A stretch of DNA of 64,000 nucleotides, taken from the NCBI RefSeq assembly GCF_000423925.1, contig NZ_KE384107.1, positions 116,030-180,029 of the forward strand, in the 5' to 3' direction. The stretch comes from Butyrivibrio sp. VCD2006 (GTDB lineage: Bacteria > Bacillota > Clostridia > Lachnospirales > Lachnospiraceae). Numbering within the stretch: the stretch's first letter is position 1; every line of letters begins with the position of its first letter. This document shows, piece after piece, positions 36,081 through 45,675 of the stretch. A program made the position numbers and the translations under genes. The notes below the pieces were generated by a model. The model saw only the letters and a list, made by a program, of their open reading frames with translations, was not told the origin of the DNA and did not search any database.

Positions 36081-37010
36081 CTAAAACACTAATTTCATCT
36101 GTCCATCAATCCAGCTCTTTTGCTCTGCCTCATGAATCTCATCCTCAGGTCTGACATTGCCGATAAGAAGCGGTGACTTTGGATCATGGTTTGCATGATT
36201 AGCCATTACTGTCTTCTCATCATAATTTGCATAGCAATACCTGCACATATGGAGACAGGTGTTGTACATCCCAATATCTCCGCCAAGATAGCATGCGCAG
36301 GAGGATCTGGCACCTTTGTTTTTCGGAAAGACCATAGTGTTGTGAATAGCCTTTTCATAAATAGGCTGAGTCATACAACCGCTGCAGTCTGCTCCAAATC
36401 GCTCCAGCTCCGTGCCTTCACTGCAGGGGCGCAGCACCATTCCATGCTCCCTCGCAATCTTTGCCATATGCTCTCCAAGGTAGAGCCTGTCAGCTCTCTC
36501 AACCGCCTTCGCCTCCGGAAAATTCTTTTTTACCTTCTGATACAGATCAATAAAACTGATGACTGCAGTCTCAGTATATCCGTCCAGGGCCCTGGCAATC
36601 TTTTCGAACTGCTCGAGATGATAGTCCCTTGTGTACTTCTCATCAAGGAAAATCGGATCATATCTCCATCCCATGGAATCCACGCCGGCAAATTCAGAAA
36701 GCCTCTTAAATGTAGTGGCTACCTCCATGGAATCCGGAACCCTTGGCTCAATGTCCCTTCCATAACCCGTGATCGTCACGTAGAAGTATTTTCCATAAGG
36801 CTTAAGAAGCTCCAAATGCTCCAGCATAGGCTTTGGATTCTTCGAGCAAAAACATATCAGATCCACCACTGCAGGATTTAAATCATATTTAGTTATGTAG
36901 GTCATATTATATGGATTTCTAACGTAGACATAGCCCTCTTTTAGCCTGTTCGCAAACCATTCGGAATAAAAAGCAGGTATGTCTGTCCTGGATCCTGATT
37001 GAATTATCAT
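36081..37010 (-). CDS. DUF1848 family protein (putative Fe-S protein)
   Basis: 309 residues. The opening MIIQSGSRTDIPAFY and the C-terminal cysteine cluster CLHMCRYCYAN are diagnostic of DUF1848. Cysteines in CSGCM and SSCACY also stand in the C-terminal third, suggesting an iron-sulfur centre. The family has some radical-SAM-like character but no proven reaction. RBS AAAAGGA. It follows the acetyltransferase gene by 13 bp and shares its transcript. Confidence 0.85.
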   Translation of the reverse strand: MIIQSGSRTDIPAFYSEWFANRLKEGYVYVRNPYNMTYITKYDLNPAVVDLICFCSKNPKPMLEHLELLKPYGKYFYVTITGYGRDIEPRVPDSMEVATTFKRLSEFAGVDSMGWRYDPIFLDEKYTRDYHLEQFEKIARALDGYTETAVISFIDLYQKVKKNFPEAKAVERADRLYLGEHMAKIAREHGMVLRPCSEGTELERFGADCSGCMTQPIYEKAIHNTMVFPKNKGARSSCACYLGGDIGMYNTCLHMCRYCYANYDEKTVMANHANHDPKSPLLIGNVRPEDEIHEAEQKSWIDGQMKLVF

Positions 37011-37023
37011 ATTATCCTTTTCT

Positions 37024-37518
37024 TTACAGTTTCTTCTCCATCAGATCAAATCGGCCTTTTCGCCAATCGGCATAGCCTCTGGCTTCATATCCGTTATGAC
37101 GATACAGTCTCTGGGCAAATGGATTCTGCGTAAAAGTATCCAATCTCATTGACTCATATCCCATATCCTTTACCTGATCTTCTATATGCAAAAGAACAGC
37201 TTTTCCGACTCCCTTATTCTGCACCTTTGGAGATACGCAGAACCTGTGCAGAATATATGCTGAATCATCCGCAAATTCCCATTTGGCATTTTTATACTGA
37301 TCATCACATTCGCCGCTTATCACATAAAAAGCCACAAGCTTATCTTCATCATACACTGTAAAAAGATTATTATTGTCTATATCCTCTTTAAAATCTTCTC
37401 TTGTCGGATATATCTCATCCCACTGATAAATATCATGCTTTTCCATCTCTACTATTGCATCTTTTATCAGCGTACAAATTCCGTCCAAATCCTTATGTGT
37501 TCCAAGTCTGTAATTCAT
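37024..37518 (-). CDS. GNAT family N-acetyltransferase
   Basis: 164 residues with the GNAT acetyl-CoA loop QNKGVGKAVL (about 105-114), preceded by the strand HRFCVSP and followed by MRLDTFTQNPFAQRLYRHNGYE. Acyl acceptor unknown. RBS GAGG 8 bp before the ATG. First gene of a two-gene unit with the DUF1848 gene. Confidence 0.9.
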   Translation of the reverse strand: MNYRLGTHKDLDGICTLIKDAIVEMEKHDIYQWDEIYPTREDFKEDIDNNNLFTVYDEDKLVAFYVISGECDDQYKNAKWEFADDSAYILHRFCVSPKVQNKGVGKAVLLHIEDQVKDMGYESMRLDTFTQNPFAQRLYRHNGYEARGYADWRKGRFDLMEKKL

Positions 37519-37570
37519 GTCTCAAACCTCAAGCCTTTCATTTTTTCAAGTTCTACTGTTACAAACTGTA

Positions 37571-38995
37571 TTATCCAAGAACTCCTTTTTTAGAATTCTG
37601 TATAACCGGAATTTCAGATTCATCTTTATCATCTATATGCTTGCCACTGTATTTTCTTGTCTCCTCTGCAATAGTTCCCGTAAGGAGCAAAACAGCGACA
37701 ACATTAGGAATTGCCATAAGTCCGTTTAAAAGGTCAGCAATATTCCAGATCAGATTAAGTTCAACAAGAGATCCTGCAAGGATTCCCAATATCCAAAGAA
37801 TCTTGTATATAAGAATAACCTTTTCTCCAAACAGATAAACCGCGCAGCGCTCCCCATAGTAGTACCAACCAAGGATTGTTGAAAAAGCAAATGTCACAAG
37901 TCCTATCACAAGTACAGGCCCACCGATAACCGGAATCATGGAAAATGCCATCGAAGTAAGTTCCGATCCGTTTCCGCTCATGCCATCTATGGAAGGATGC
38001 TTGATTATGCTGGAAACCAGAACCATACCTGTCATCAGACAAACCACAACTGTATCCCAAAAGGTTCCTGTCATGGAAACAAGAGCCTGTCTCTTGGGAT
38101 TCCTTGTCTGTGCCGCAGAAGCCACTAAAGGTGCTGATCCCATACCGGATTCATTTGAAAAAAGTCCTCTCGCAAAACCGTACCTGCAAGCCGCAGTTAT
38201 TGTACTTCCGATAAATCCGCCGCCTGCTGCCCTCGTGGAAAATGCGGCAGTAACTATTGTGACAACAGTCTCTCCGAGAACATCAGCGTTCATCACAAGA
38301 ATAGCAAGGCATCCCAGCACATAAAACGCAGCCATAAATGGCACCAGCTTCTCAGATACACTGGTTATGGACTTAATTCCGCCGATGATAACAAGGCCAA
38401 CCACTATGCAGAGTACAGCAGCAACAACGTAGGTGATCACCCTACCTGAAGCCTCATCAGTCGCAAAGTTCTGCCTCACGTTAGCCACAACTGCATTAGC
38501 CTGAACCGAGCAACCAATTCCAAAGGCGCAGACCGATGCAAGTATTGCAAAAACAATTCCAAGCCACTTTTTATTAAGTCCTCTGTCAAGGGCATACATG
38601 GCACCGCCCAGCATTGAACCGTCTTCACTCTTTACCCTGTATTTAACAGCGATCAATGTCTCAGCATACTTAGTTGCGATTCCAAATATACCTGTCAGCC
38701 ACATCCACAGGACCGCTCCCGGTCCTCCAAGCGCAATAGCAGTTCCTACGCCGATAATATTACCTGTTCCGATTGTTGAAGAAAGAGCTGTTGTAAGAGC
38801 ACCAAACTGGGATACATCTCCCTCTACATCCGGATCCTTTGTAACTGACAGCTTTATAGCCTTAAAGATTTCCTTCTGAATAAATCCCGTCTTAAAGGTC
38901 ATAAAAAGATGAGTACCAAACAGCAGTATAATAAGCGGCCATCCCCATAAAAAGCTGTCGATACTCTCAATAATTGACGAAAAACTCACTTTCAT
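37571..38995 (-). CDS. AGCS family sodium:alanine/glycine symporter
   Basis: 474 residues with about ten membrane helices. Family landmarks: LSSTIGTGNIIGVGTAIALGGPGA near residue 70, GAMYALDRGLNKKW and RGLFSNESGMGSAP near 280. It imports alanine or glycine with Na+. I place the start at the ATG at 38995, after AGGGAG; ATGs at 39007 and 39028 lack a ribosome binding site. Monocistronic. Confidence 0.92.
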   Translation of the reverse strand: MKVSFSSIIESIDSFLWGWPLIILLFGTHLFMTFKTGFIQKEIFKAIKLSVTKDPDVEGDVSQFGALTTALSSTIGTGNIIGVGTAIALGGPGAVLWMWLTGIFGIATKYAETLIAVKYRVKSEDGSMLGGAMYALDRGLNKKWLGIVFAILASVCAFGIGCSVQANAVVANVRQNFATDEASGRVITYVVAAVLCIVVGLVIIGGIKSITSVSEKLVPFMAAFYVLGCLAILVMNADVLGETVVTIVTAAFSTRAAGGGFIGSTITAACRYGFARGLFSNESGMGSAPLVASAAQTRNPKRQALVSMTGTFWDTVVVCLMTGMVLVSSIIKHPSIDGMSGNGSELTSMAFSMIPVIGGPVLVIGLVTFAFSTILGWYYYGERCAVYLFGEKVILIYKILWILGILAGSLVELNLIWNIADLLNGLMAIPNVVAVLLLTGTIAEETRKYSGKHIDDKDESEIPVIQNSKKGVLG

Positions 38996-39131
38996 TTCTC
39001 CCTGCATTTCATATTTGTGTTTACACACTCTGATTATTTTATCACCTTTGGCATTATATTTATCCCCTTATTTTTTATCTCAAATCTTTTATTGTATACA
39101 TTCGCTTACCCAAATTTTTATTTGCATACCT

Positions 39132-39617
39132 TCATTTACACTGGTCTTTTATTTGCTTCCATTCACTTTTTAACCTGTCCATATTCCATGCCGCATTGGC
39201 CGGGCTGGTTGAAGGAAGACAAATTGCATCTCGCCCTAAAAGCTTCTTAGTATATTTCTCATAGTACTTGTACGCCGTTTTTCCATTCACATAGATATTT
39301 CTGATATTTGCTGTATTCAAGATAATACTTAGATCATTTGGAACAACATTCTTTATACTGGCATCTGATGATCCCGTTATGTCACAGGATTTGATCACAT
39401 CCCACACCGCAATATTATGTCGCAGCAAGAAAGCTCTTTTATCTTCTATTGTTTCTGGTACATCATCCTCAAATATCGAAGCTAATAATTTCCAAAAGCG
39501 GTTCTGTGGATGTCCATAGAAAAAACATGCCTCCCTCGATTTCACTGAAGGGAAGCTTCCCAAAATCAATAATTTTGAATTTTCATCATAAACCGGTGCT
39601 ATAGGATGTATTATCAT
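39132..39617 (-). CDS. DNA-deoxyinosine glycosylase (UDG superfamily, family 6)
   Basis: 161 residues. ILGSFPSVKSRE (about 18-29), FFYGHPQNRFWKLL (about 32-45), WDVIKSCDITGSSDASI and the late LPSTSPANA loop match hypoxanthine-DNA glycosylases (TIGR04274). Removes deaminated adenine from DNA. RBS AAGGTG. Divergent from the HxlR gene across 135 bp. Confidence 0.9.
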   Translation of the reverse strand: MIIHPIAPVYDENSKLLILGSFPSVKSREACFFYGHPQNRFWKLLASIFEDDVPETIEDKRAFLLRHNIAVWDVIKSCDITGSSDASIKNVVPNDLSIILNTANIRNIYVNGKTAYKYYEKYTKKLLGRDAICLPSTSPANAAWNMDRLKSEWKQIKDQCK

Positions 39618-39660
39618 TACTTTTCACCTTATCCATTTACCTGCGAGTTTGTTTTACTTA

Positions 39661-39689
39661 TTGCATTTTACATCTGATAGCTTTATTAT
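39661..39689 (+). promoter_or_regulatory. candidate promoter of the HxlR gene
   Basis: TTGCAT, 17 bp, TATTAT. The -35 is weak and the -10 matches five of six. Followed by a GTATAAAAAATATATC tract that could be an HxlR operator. Confidence 0.35.
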
Positions 39690-39752
39690 AGGTGGTATAA
39701 AAAATATATCAAGTATTCAACCTTTACATATATCAAATGAGGAAAACATACC

Positions 39753-40097
39753 ATGGAAAAAACAAGTAAAAAAGAACCCTTATGTGAAAATATAGCAGGA
39801 AAAGACTGTGGTCTGAAAAAAGTCATCGACATTGTCGGCGGCAAATGGAAGATCATGATACTGTGTGTAATCGATTACCAGGAAGTAGTCCGCTATGGAG
39901 AGCTCACCAGAGCCATTCATGGCATCACAAACACCATGCTTGCCAATTCATTAAAGGAACTTGAAGCCGACGGACTCGTTGAAAGAAAACAATATGATGA
40001 GATGCCCGTAAGAGTTGAATACAGACTTACAGACAAGGCCAAAGATCTTATTCCCATCCTTCTGGAACTAAAGAAATGGGGCGAAGAGAACCTCTGA
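39753..40097 (+). CDS. HxlR-family transcriptional regulator
   Basis: 114 residues, a single winged helix. DIVGGKWKIMIL at about 28-39, FGELTR-like YGELTRAIHGITNTMLANSLKELEADGLV and a beta wing YRLTDKAKDLIPIL are typical of HxlR. Two cysteines (Cys11 and Cys19) precede the helix-turn-helix, as in redox- or electrophile-sensing members. Target unknown; the divergent glycosylase gene is the nearest candidate. Confidence 0.9.
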   Translation: MEKTSKKEPLCENIAGKDCGLKKVIDIVGGKWKIMILCVIDYQEVVRYGELTRAIHGITNTMLANSLKELEADGLVERKQYDEMPVRVEYRLTDKAKDLIPILLELKKWGEENL

Positions 40098-40289
40098 TTG
40101 TCTTTATTTGCTGTATAACAGAAATGAATCCTATTAAGAAAACTATGCTCATAATGCATGGTTCCCAAATGGGAGCGTATAATAGGTATATCACTTTTAA
40201 AGAGCGATAGTCATGATTTACGTGAAGATAATATTATGGATTAAGGCAGCCCGATTATCCTCTACAGTTAACAGGAAAGGAGTAGAATA

Positions 40290-41294
40290 ATGAAAAACAT
40301 GATAAAAGTATTGGCAATTGTTATGAGTTTCATGATTTTTGCCGAGGGACCTGTGATTACTGTGCAGGCGAGATCTGACGCAGAGTTTATGAACAATGCG
40401 GTAATCTCCTCCAGAGTGATAAAAGATGTTATGCCCGTAGCCAGTGGAGTAGGCGATGTACTGATCGATGGCGAGCCTACAGGTCTGACAGCTGTCGTAG
40501 ACAATGCAGAGACATACGAACCCTCAGCGATAAAGTTTGCCACCAGCCAGGCAGAACAGGCTGTAGCTGTTGTTAAGATAATCCTTCCTACAAAAATACC
40601 TCAGGAAAAAAAGCTGACAGTATCCCTATGGTCACCACAGATCAAGGACAACAGTAACCTTAAAATGTACTGTTACTACAACGACTCGTGGAATGCACTT
40701 CCTTTCAATAAACGCTCTGAGCATTTGGATCTTGATATGACGGGAATTTCAGGCAACGTTCTTTTGATTACAAAGTGCCCTTCCTTCCGCTATATACACA
40801 ACCCGGCAGAGAACAAAAAGGTTCTGGCTGATGCCATAGTAAATCCTGATGCCGTCTATGGTTTTTCTCCAAACCCTGAGTCCACAAGACTTAAGGAATA
40901 TGTAAATGCCCTGGATTGGACTGATCCTGTAGCAGTAGCTAATGCAAAAAAGGCCAGGGAAGATTATCATAAGAAGAACGAAGAGAATTACCGGCTTATC
41001 GAAAGCCTTTTGGCTCAAGGAAAAGATGTTGAAACTATAGCCCGTTCAGTCAGCAAACACCGCAATGAAATAAGACTTGAGAGCCACAAAAACGACCCTG
41101 AAGGTCTGGCTCTTTTAAAGAAAAGCAACCTTGAAACCTACGGAAATGAGGAAGGACCTACAGCAGATTCACTATACGAAAAATACGGATCCTGGCAAAC
41201 TGTAATTGAAAAGGCACTCTCTTCAAATGCAGGAATGGATGCATGCCTTGGATTATATGATGAATACTATGATATTCATGAGATGAACCAGTAA
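40290..41294 (+). CDS. Secreted protein of unknown function
   Basis: 334 residues with a signal peptide (to about residue 27, VQARS). A beta-rich middle (about 40-165) is followed by a helical, charged C-terminal half containing YGFSPNPESTRLKEYVNALDWTD and AREDYHKKNEENYRL. I recognise this C-terminal pattern loosely from other Lachnospiraceae secreted proteins but not a named family. RBS AAAGGAG. Upstream, 40098-40289 has a TATAAT at 40178-40183 but no good -35. Ends at a strong terminator. Confidence 0.65.
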   Translation: MKNMIKVLAIVMSFMIFAEGPVITVQARSDAEFMNNAVISSRVIKDVMPVASGVGDVLIDGEPTGLTAVVDNAETYEPSAIKFATSQAEQAVAVVKIILPTKIPQEKKLTVSLWSPQIKDNSNLKMYCYYNDSWNALPFNKRSEHLDLDMTGISGNVLLITKCPSFRYIHNPAENKKVLADAIVNPDAVYGFSPNPESTRLKEYVNALDWTDPVAVANAKKAREDYHKKNEENYRLIESLLAQGKDVETIARSVSKHRNEIRLESHKNDPEGLALLKKSNLETYGNEEGPTADSLYEKYGSWQTVIEKALSSNAGMDACLGLYDEYYDIHEMNQ

Positions 41295-41380
41295 AGCCTA
41301 CCGTAAAAAAACAGGCTATTTTTGAAATAAAAACTAAAACAATATCCTAAGTAAAAATTTATTGTGCAAAGAAAATGATT

Positions 41381-41412
41381 TAGACCCACCGCTAAATACA
41401 GCGGTGGGTCTA
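41381..41412. terminator. bidirectional terminator
   Basis: A 13-bp perfect stem (41381-41393 with 41400-41412, core GACCCACCGC) with a six-base loop, followed by CCTTCTCTTTT on the plus strand. Lies between two convergent genes. Confidence 0.9.
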
Positions 41413-41433
41413 ACCTTCTCTTTTATAACTATT

Positions 41434-42102
41434 CTACTGAAACTCATTCAACTGTCCATATATCCTATCAGGAACTTCCTCAATAAACCACAGCATCATA
41501 TCAGCTGGATAGTATCTATGTCCGGAAACATCAATAGGCTCTGGCAGATTGTACTGTACGTTAATAAGATTATCCTTCATTTTGCAAATCTCGGCTTTTC
41601 TTAAATAATCCTCAAAATCAAATTCCTTTGAATCATGCAAAAGCTTCATTATTTCTTCTGCATTCTGAGTATTTTGGTATAGCCACCTATCTATCCTGAA
41701 AGATTCCGGATAATATGCCTCTTTAAACTCATCATAGCCCATAGGCGGAATCATTTTCTTCTGCAATGCTCGCCAGATAAGCAGATCGTTCCAATAATCA
41801 GTTAAACAATGAACGACTATTCCCAACAAAAAGCTTCTTTTTATTTGATCCGTTTCATTCACAACATACTTGTTCCAGAACGCTTTTATGTTCACTATCC
41901 AATTGTCATAATCCTGTGTATCCCCCCAAGGGCCACAGTTTTCAAACAGATGAGAATGAATCTTCTTCGGCAGATAATCCTCCGAAAAATGCACTGAATC
42001 CGGAGCAACAGACCCCAGTATAAATTCTTCTTTCCCCTCATCTATTCCTAACTTCTCTATAAGTTTGTGAGCAATCACCATATGCGTCATCTGACCTGCC
42101 AT
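41434..42102 (-). CDS. Zinc-dependent phospholipase C-like protein
   Basis: 222 residues. Histidine and aspartate pattern of the zinc-dependent PLC/S1-P1 nuclease fold: MTHMVIAHKL, LGSVAPDSVHF, HSHLFENC, LGIVVHCLTDYWND. No signal peptide, so it differs from secreted clostridial phospholipase C and the substrate is uncertain. RBS GGAGGAG. It follows the sigma-factor gene by 50 bp and may share its transcript. Confidence 0.8.
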   Translation of the reverse strand: MAGQMTHMVIAHKLIEKLGIDEGKEEFILGSVAPDSVHFSEDYLPKKIHSHLFENCGPWGDTQDYDNWIVNIKAFWNKYVVNETDQIKRSFLLGIVVHCLTDYWNDLLIWRALQKKMIPPMGYDEFKEAYYPESFRIDRWLYQNTQNAEEIMKLLHDSKEFDFEDYLRKAEICKMKDNLINVQYNLPEPIDVSGHRYYPADMMLWFIEEVPDRIYGQLNEFQ

Positions 42103-42152
42103 ATCTGCTTAACTCCTCCTGCTTTCTCTCTGTACAGCTTTTGTGGCACTCA

Positions 42153-43697
42153 TCACCTTCTAATGTAAAAAGTAGTTACATTCTGATCATCACTACCCTT
42201 AGAAAGATACCCTGTCTCGATTACTGCTGATGCTGCCTCTTCAAGCATGCTCCACATTGAAACTATACTTCCAATCTCGCGGGCTTCGCTATACCCCTTT
42301 GGCACCTGATTTTCAAGGAGATCAGCTGCACCATCACGGATACCTGCTGCAAGCTCTGCCATGTCATTTATTTCCAGCGCCAGTTTATCCATTATTTCTT
42401 TATAACATCTTTCGGATATCTCTACAAAATTAGGGCAAATCATTCCTTCCTCGATGTGCACGATTTTGTCGCTGATCATATCGGACAAAGTCTCTAACTC
42501 TGTAGTTTCACTCAGACGCTTTTCGCATGCAAGAAATACCTCCCGCGCGCCTCTCTCAAAAGGATTAATCACCTTGCTGGATAAGGCTTTGTAATTAATT
42601 GCGCGCAAGTATCCCTTCTCCAAGCTATACATACCATACATACCATTCATAGCCACCGGGTATTCTCCACGGCATCCCATTACATACCCTTTATATCCAT
42701 TAGCCTGAAGCGGAAATGAAAGATGTGTCTTCATCTTTTCTTCAGATTTTTGAACTGCCTCCCACAAGATAAGTATCAAAATAAACCATCCCCTGACATT
42801 CTCGTCATCGAGATAACAACTATAATCTGTGCCATTAAGAAAACTCTTTCCTTTTTCAACCGCTGCCTTAACAGATTCAATGTTATTTGCAATTGATTCT
42901 CCTGCTCTTCTGCGGATTTCACATACATAATCCTTATCAAAAATAACTATTCCGCTATGATATTTCTTACCCTTCTTGATTAAGAGCTTAAAGGCTTCCA
43001 GCTTCTCTACCTCTTCTTCAAGATACGGAACAGCAACCCCAACATCCATACTAAGCTCTTCCATAGTCTTTGGGTTGTCCCAAATCGACAACATTATGCT
43101 TCCGGGAAGCTTTCTTTCAAACAGTTCCCAGTATCCGTTAGAACAATCTCCAAAATAATTTATTAAAAACTTTTCAGGTGCGTAGCTATATACACCATAT
43201 TCTCTCTGAGTGTCCATGCCTTTTTTTACCTTCTTTCTGCCTTCGAACAGATATTGCTTAACATTTTGCACGGAAATCTTCAGGTTCTGTGAAATCTTCT
43301 CACAGCTTTCACCATGAATATAATGCCTGACCATTATCTCTCGATATGTATTGCTTAAAAGTGCCAATTCTCTTCGCATTAGATTCATGTTTTCTTTGCA
43401 AATAAGCTCTTCTTCAGCGGTTATTTGAAATGTTCCAACATATTTATCAGGCATCTCTACGATTTCATATTTCATAGATCTACGCCAATAATTCTTGCAT
43501 AAGTTATCTGCAACTGCCCAAATATATCCCATGACCGCCTTATCATTTTTTATCCTTTCATACGAACCAAGCAGTTCATAGATTATATCCGATGACACAT
43601 CCTCCGCATCTGCTGCATTTCCGAGCCTGCGCACGCAATACAGGTATATTTTCTTCATGTTTGCGAGCACAATTTGCTCCATCTGTTCTTTAGTCAT
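42153..43697 (-). CDS. Sigma-70 family RNA polymerase sigma factor with long C-terminal extension
   Basis: 514 residues, about three times a normal ECF sigma factor. Residues 10-80 are region 2 (CVRRLGNAADAEDVSSDI, YIWAVADNLCKNYWRR), and residues about 105-160 are region 4 (YREIMVRHYIHGESCEKISQNLKISVQNVKQYL). The remaining 350 residues are not a sigma domain; they include a winged-helix-like piece (about 205-250) and an unrecognised helical region. No anti-sigma gene is adjacent, so the extension may be the control domain (inference). RBS GAGGAATC. Confidence 0.85.
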   Translation of the reverse strand: MTKEQMEQIVLANMKKIYLYCVRRLGNAADAEDVSSDIIYELLGSYERIKNDKAVMGYIWAVADNLCKNYWRRSMKYEIVEMPDKYVGTFQITAEEELICKENMNLMRRELALLSNTYREIMVRHYIHGESCEKISQNLKISVQNVKQYLFEGRKKVKKGMDTQREYGVYSYAPEKFLINYFGDCSNGYWELFERKLPGSIMLSIWDNPKTMEELSMDVGVAVPYLEEEVEKLEAFKLLIKKGKKYHSGIVIFDKDYVCEIRRRAGESIANNIESVKAAVEKGKSFLNGTDYSCYLDDENVRGWFILILILWEAVQKSEEKMKTHLSFPLQANGYKGYVMGCRGEYPVAMNGMYGMYSLEKGYLRAINYKALSSKVINPFERGAREVFLACEKRLSETTELETLSDMISDKIVHIEEGMICPNFVEISERCYKEIMDKLALEINDMAELAAGIRDGAADLLENQVPKGYSEAREIGSIVSMWSMLEEAASAVIETGYLSKGSDDQNVTTFYIRR

Positions 43698-43803
43698 TTA
43701 ATTGATTCCTCACTGTTTTTGAAAGCTTTCACATATATAGTAGCAATATTTATTCATCGGTTAGGAAAAAAAGAAAATTTTTTCTTTATATCACAAAATA
43801 AAA

Positions 43804-43825
43804 AGCACCACATTTCTGCAGTGCT
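43804..43825 (-). terminator. rho-independent terminator
   Basis: AGCAC/GTGCT stem extended by TGCA and TGTG pairs with a GAAA loop, followed on the minus strand by TTTTTATTTT. Ends the 43843 gene. Confidence 0.75.
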
Positions 43826-43842
43826 CTCTGAAGCCGATATTC

Positions 43843-44502
43843 TCAATTCAGACAAAGCTTGTTCTTAATCCGGCACATTGCTTCGATGTGCATGATCCAG
43901 TGTCTGGAGAAAGGCATCCGAATCAGTCCTTTAATATCCTTTCCGCACCAATAATCGATCAACCAGAATGCATCTTCATCCTTACTAACTGTTCTGGTTT
44001 CGATAATCCTTTCCCTGTCATCATCAGAAAACTTCCTCTTTAAGTCTATGTATTCCAGATCTTTAAGTAGCTCATTTGTTGAATCCATCACTGCCCTGCA
44101 GTAGTCATACAAAGCTCTCACATCAAGTTTTGCAGAAAACTCCGCGATTTCCTCTCCCTTCAGTTCATTGCCGGTGGTAATGATAGGACTGTTTATCCTG
44201 TGAAGCCAATCATCCGTAAAGAGGATTTGACTGTCCTGAGATATCAGTGTATGTGCCACAATATCCTCAATCCGAAATATATGCCACATGGAATACCCCA
44301 GTGTCTTGCTGTGATAACCCTTTGCTCCGGCAAAAGGAATCAGATAAAAGGCTTCTTTCGGGCATGTATTCACTATTGATGTTATCTGACCAAAAAGTTC
44401 CTCTCTTAGCTCAAGCAGAACGGTAATCCCTTCATCAAAGCTCTCTTTCTTTCCGATCAGAGCTTGCATTTTCTTGTTTTTTTCTGACCATTCCTTATTC
44501 AT
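43843..44502 (-). CDS. DinB-like fold protein of unknown function
   Basis: 219 residues, helical. GYSMWHIFRIEDIVAHTLI (about 68-86) and SRHWIMHIEAMCRIK near the C-terminus give the spaced histidines of the DinB/YfiT four-helix metal-binding fold. Members include thiol-dependent S-transferases, but most are uncharacterised. RBS AAGGGTG. The upstream gap 44503-44687 shows no gene. Confidence 0.6.
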   Translation of the reverse strand: MNKEWSEKNKKMQALIGKKESFDEGITVLLELREELFGQITSIVNTCPKEAFYLIPFAGAKGYHSKTLGYSMWHIFRIEDIVAHTLISQDSQILFTDDWLHRINSPIITTGNELKGEEIAEFSAKLDVRALYDYCRAVMDSTNELLKDLEYIDLKRKFSDDDRERIIETRTVSKDEDAFWLIDYWCGKDIKGLIRMPFSRHWIMHIEAMCRIKNKLCLN

Positions 44503-44687
44503 TTCGATTCACCCTTCAGCAGTGCATACATCTACGCAGTAACCCTAATGAAACCAACTCGCTTATATTATTAAGTCTACCATGTAGCACTAAAAAAGTC
44601 CTTACCCACACAGATAATAACCCAAATTTCACTGAATCTATATGAAATCGAATTGCATAAGATATCATTAGTATTCCAAGATACCTT

Positions 44688-45635
44688 TTACAGCACTTCC
44701 TCTATTACCTTTTTCAATGTATCAGCAGAAGCTCTTAAAGCCTCTGTTTCTGTATCATTAAGACTGATCGGCACAGTGCTCTCAACGCCGTCTTTTCCAA
44801 CAATTGCAGGCATGCTAAGTGCCACATCCGATATGCCATGATTATCGTGCTGCAAGCTTGATACCGGAAGAATGGTTTTTTCATCACGTACTATAGCTTC
44901 ACAGATCCTGCGTACAGACATTGCAATGCCATAGTAAGTAGCTCCTTTCTTCTCGATTATCTCATAAGCACTGTTCTTTACATTCTCAGCAATCTCCTTC
45001 ATAGCAGCTTCATGGTTAAAGTGTCCCCTCATCTCACAGAAATCATTTAGCGGAATGCCTGATACATTCGCACTACTCCAGGCTGCTATCTCACTATCGC
45101 CATGTTCACCAATTATAAAAGCGTGCACAGATCTGCTGTCCACAGCAAGATGCTCTCCAAGAAGGTATTTAAGCCTTGCAGTATCAAGGGTTGTTCCCGA
45201 TCCGAACACTCTGTTTCCCGGATAACCAGAAAGCTGTCTTGCAGCATATGTAAGAATATCAACAGGATTAGCCACAATCAGCATTATGGCGTCTTTGTTG
45301 ACTTCAGCGATCTGGGGTATGATGGACTTAAAGATGCTAACGTTCTTTTTTACCAGATCAAGCCTGGTCTCTCCTGGTTTCTGTCCGGCGCCTGCTGTCA
45401 CCACGATAACATATGCATCTGCTATGTCCCTGTATTCACCCGCATATATCTTCATAGGCTTGGCAAAAGGAAGTCCATGACTGATATCCAGCGCTTCGCC
45501 TTCAGCCTTTTCCTTATTGGCATCTATCAGTACCATTTCTGAAAAAAGACCGCTCTCCATGATCGCAAATGCTGAAGCCGCACCTACAAATCCACAACCT
45601 ATAACAGCAACTTTTCTGTAATTTAATCCAGCCAT
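44688..45635 (-). CDS. ldh: L-lactate dehydrogenase
   Basis: 315 residues. NAD-binding GCGFVG at 13-18, substrate-specificity loop AGAGQKPGETR with Gln85 (lactate rather than malate dehydrogenase), catalytic IGEHGDSE (His178). Reduces pyruvate to L-lactate to regenerate NAD+ in fermentation; classical enzymes are activated by fructose-1,6-bisphosphate. RBS AAAGGAGG. It follows the 4Fe-4S gene by 40 bp in the same direction. Confidence 0.95.
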   Translation of the reverse strand: MAGLNYRKVAVIGCGFVGAASAFAIMESGLFSEMVLIDANKEKAEGEALDISHGLPFAKPMKIYAGEYRDIADAYVIVVTAGAGQKPGETRLDLVKKNVSIFKSIIPQIAEVNKDAIMLIVANPVDILTYAARQLSGYPGNRVFGSGTTLDTARLKYLLGEHLAVDSRSVHAFIIGEHGDSEIAAWSSANVSGIPLNDFCEMRGHFNHEAAMKEIAENVKNSAYEIIEKKGATYYGIAMSVRRICEAIVRDEKTILPVSSLQHDNHGISDVALSMPAIVGKDGVESTVPISLNDTETEALRASADTLKKVIEEVL

Positions 45636-45675
45636 GATAATGCCTCCTTTTCCATTACTTTATTCAGAATCCGAT

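Noticed and set aside
36186..36881. 231-residue frame antisense to the DUF1848 gene
   Set aside because: The minus strand has strong family features throughout; this is a long chance frame.
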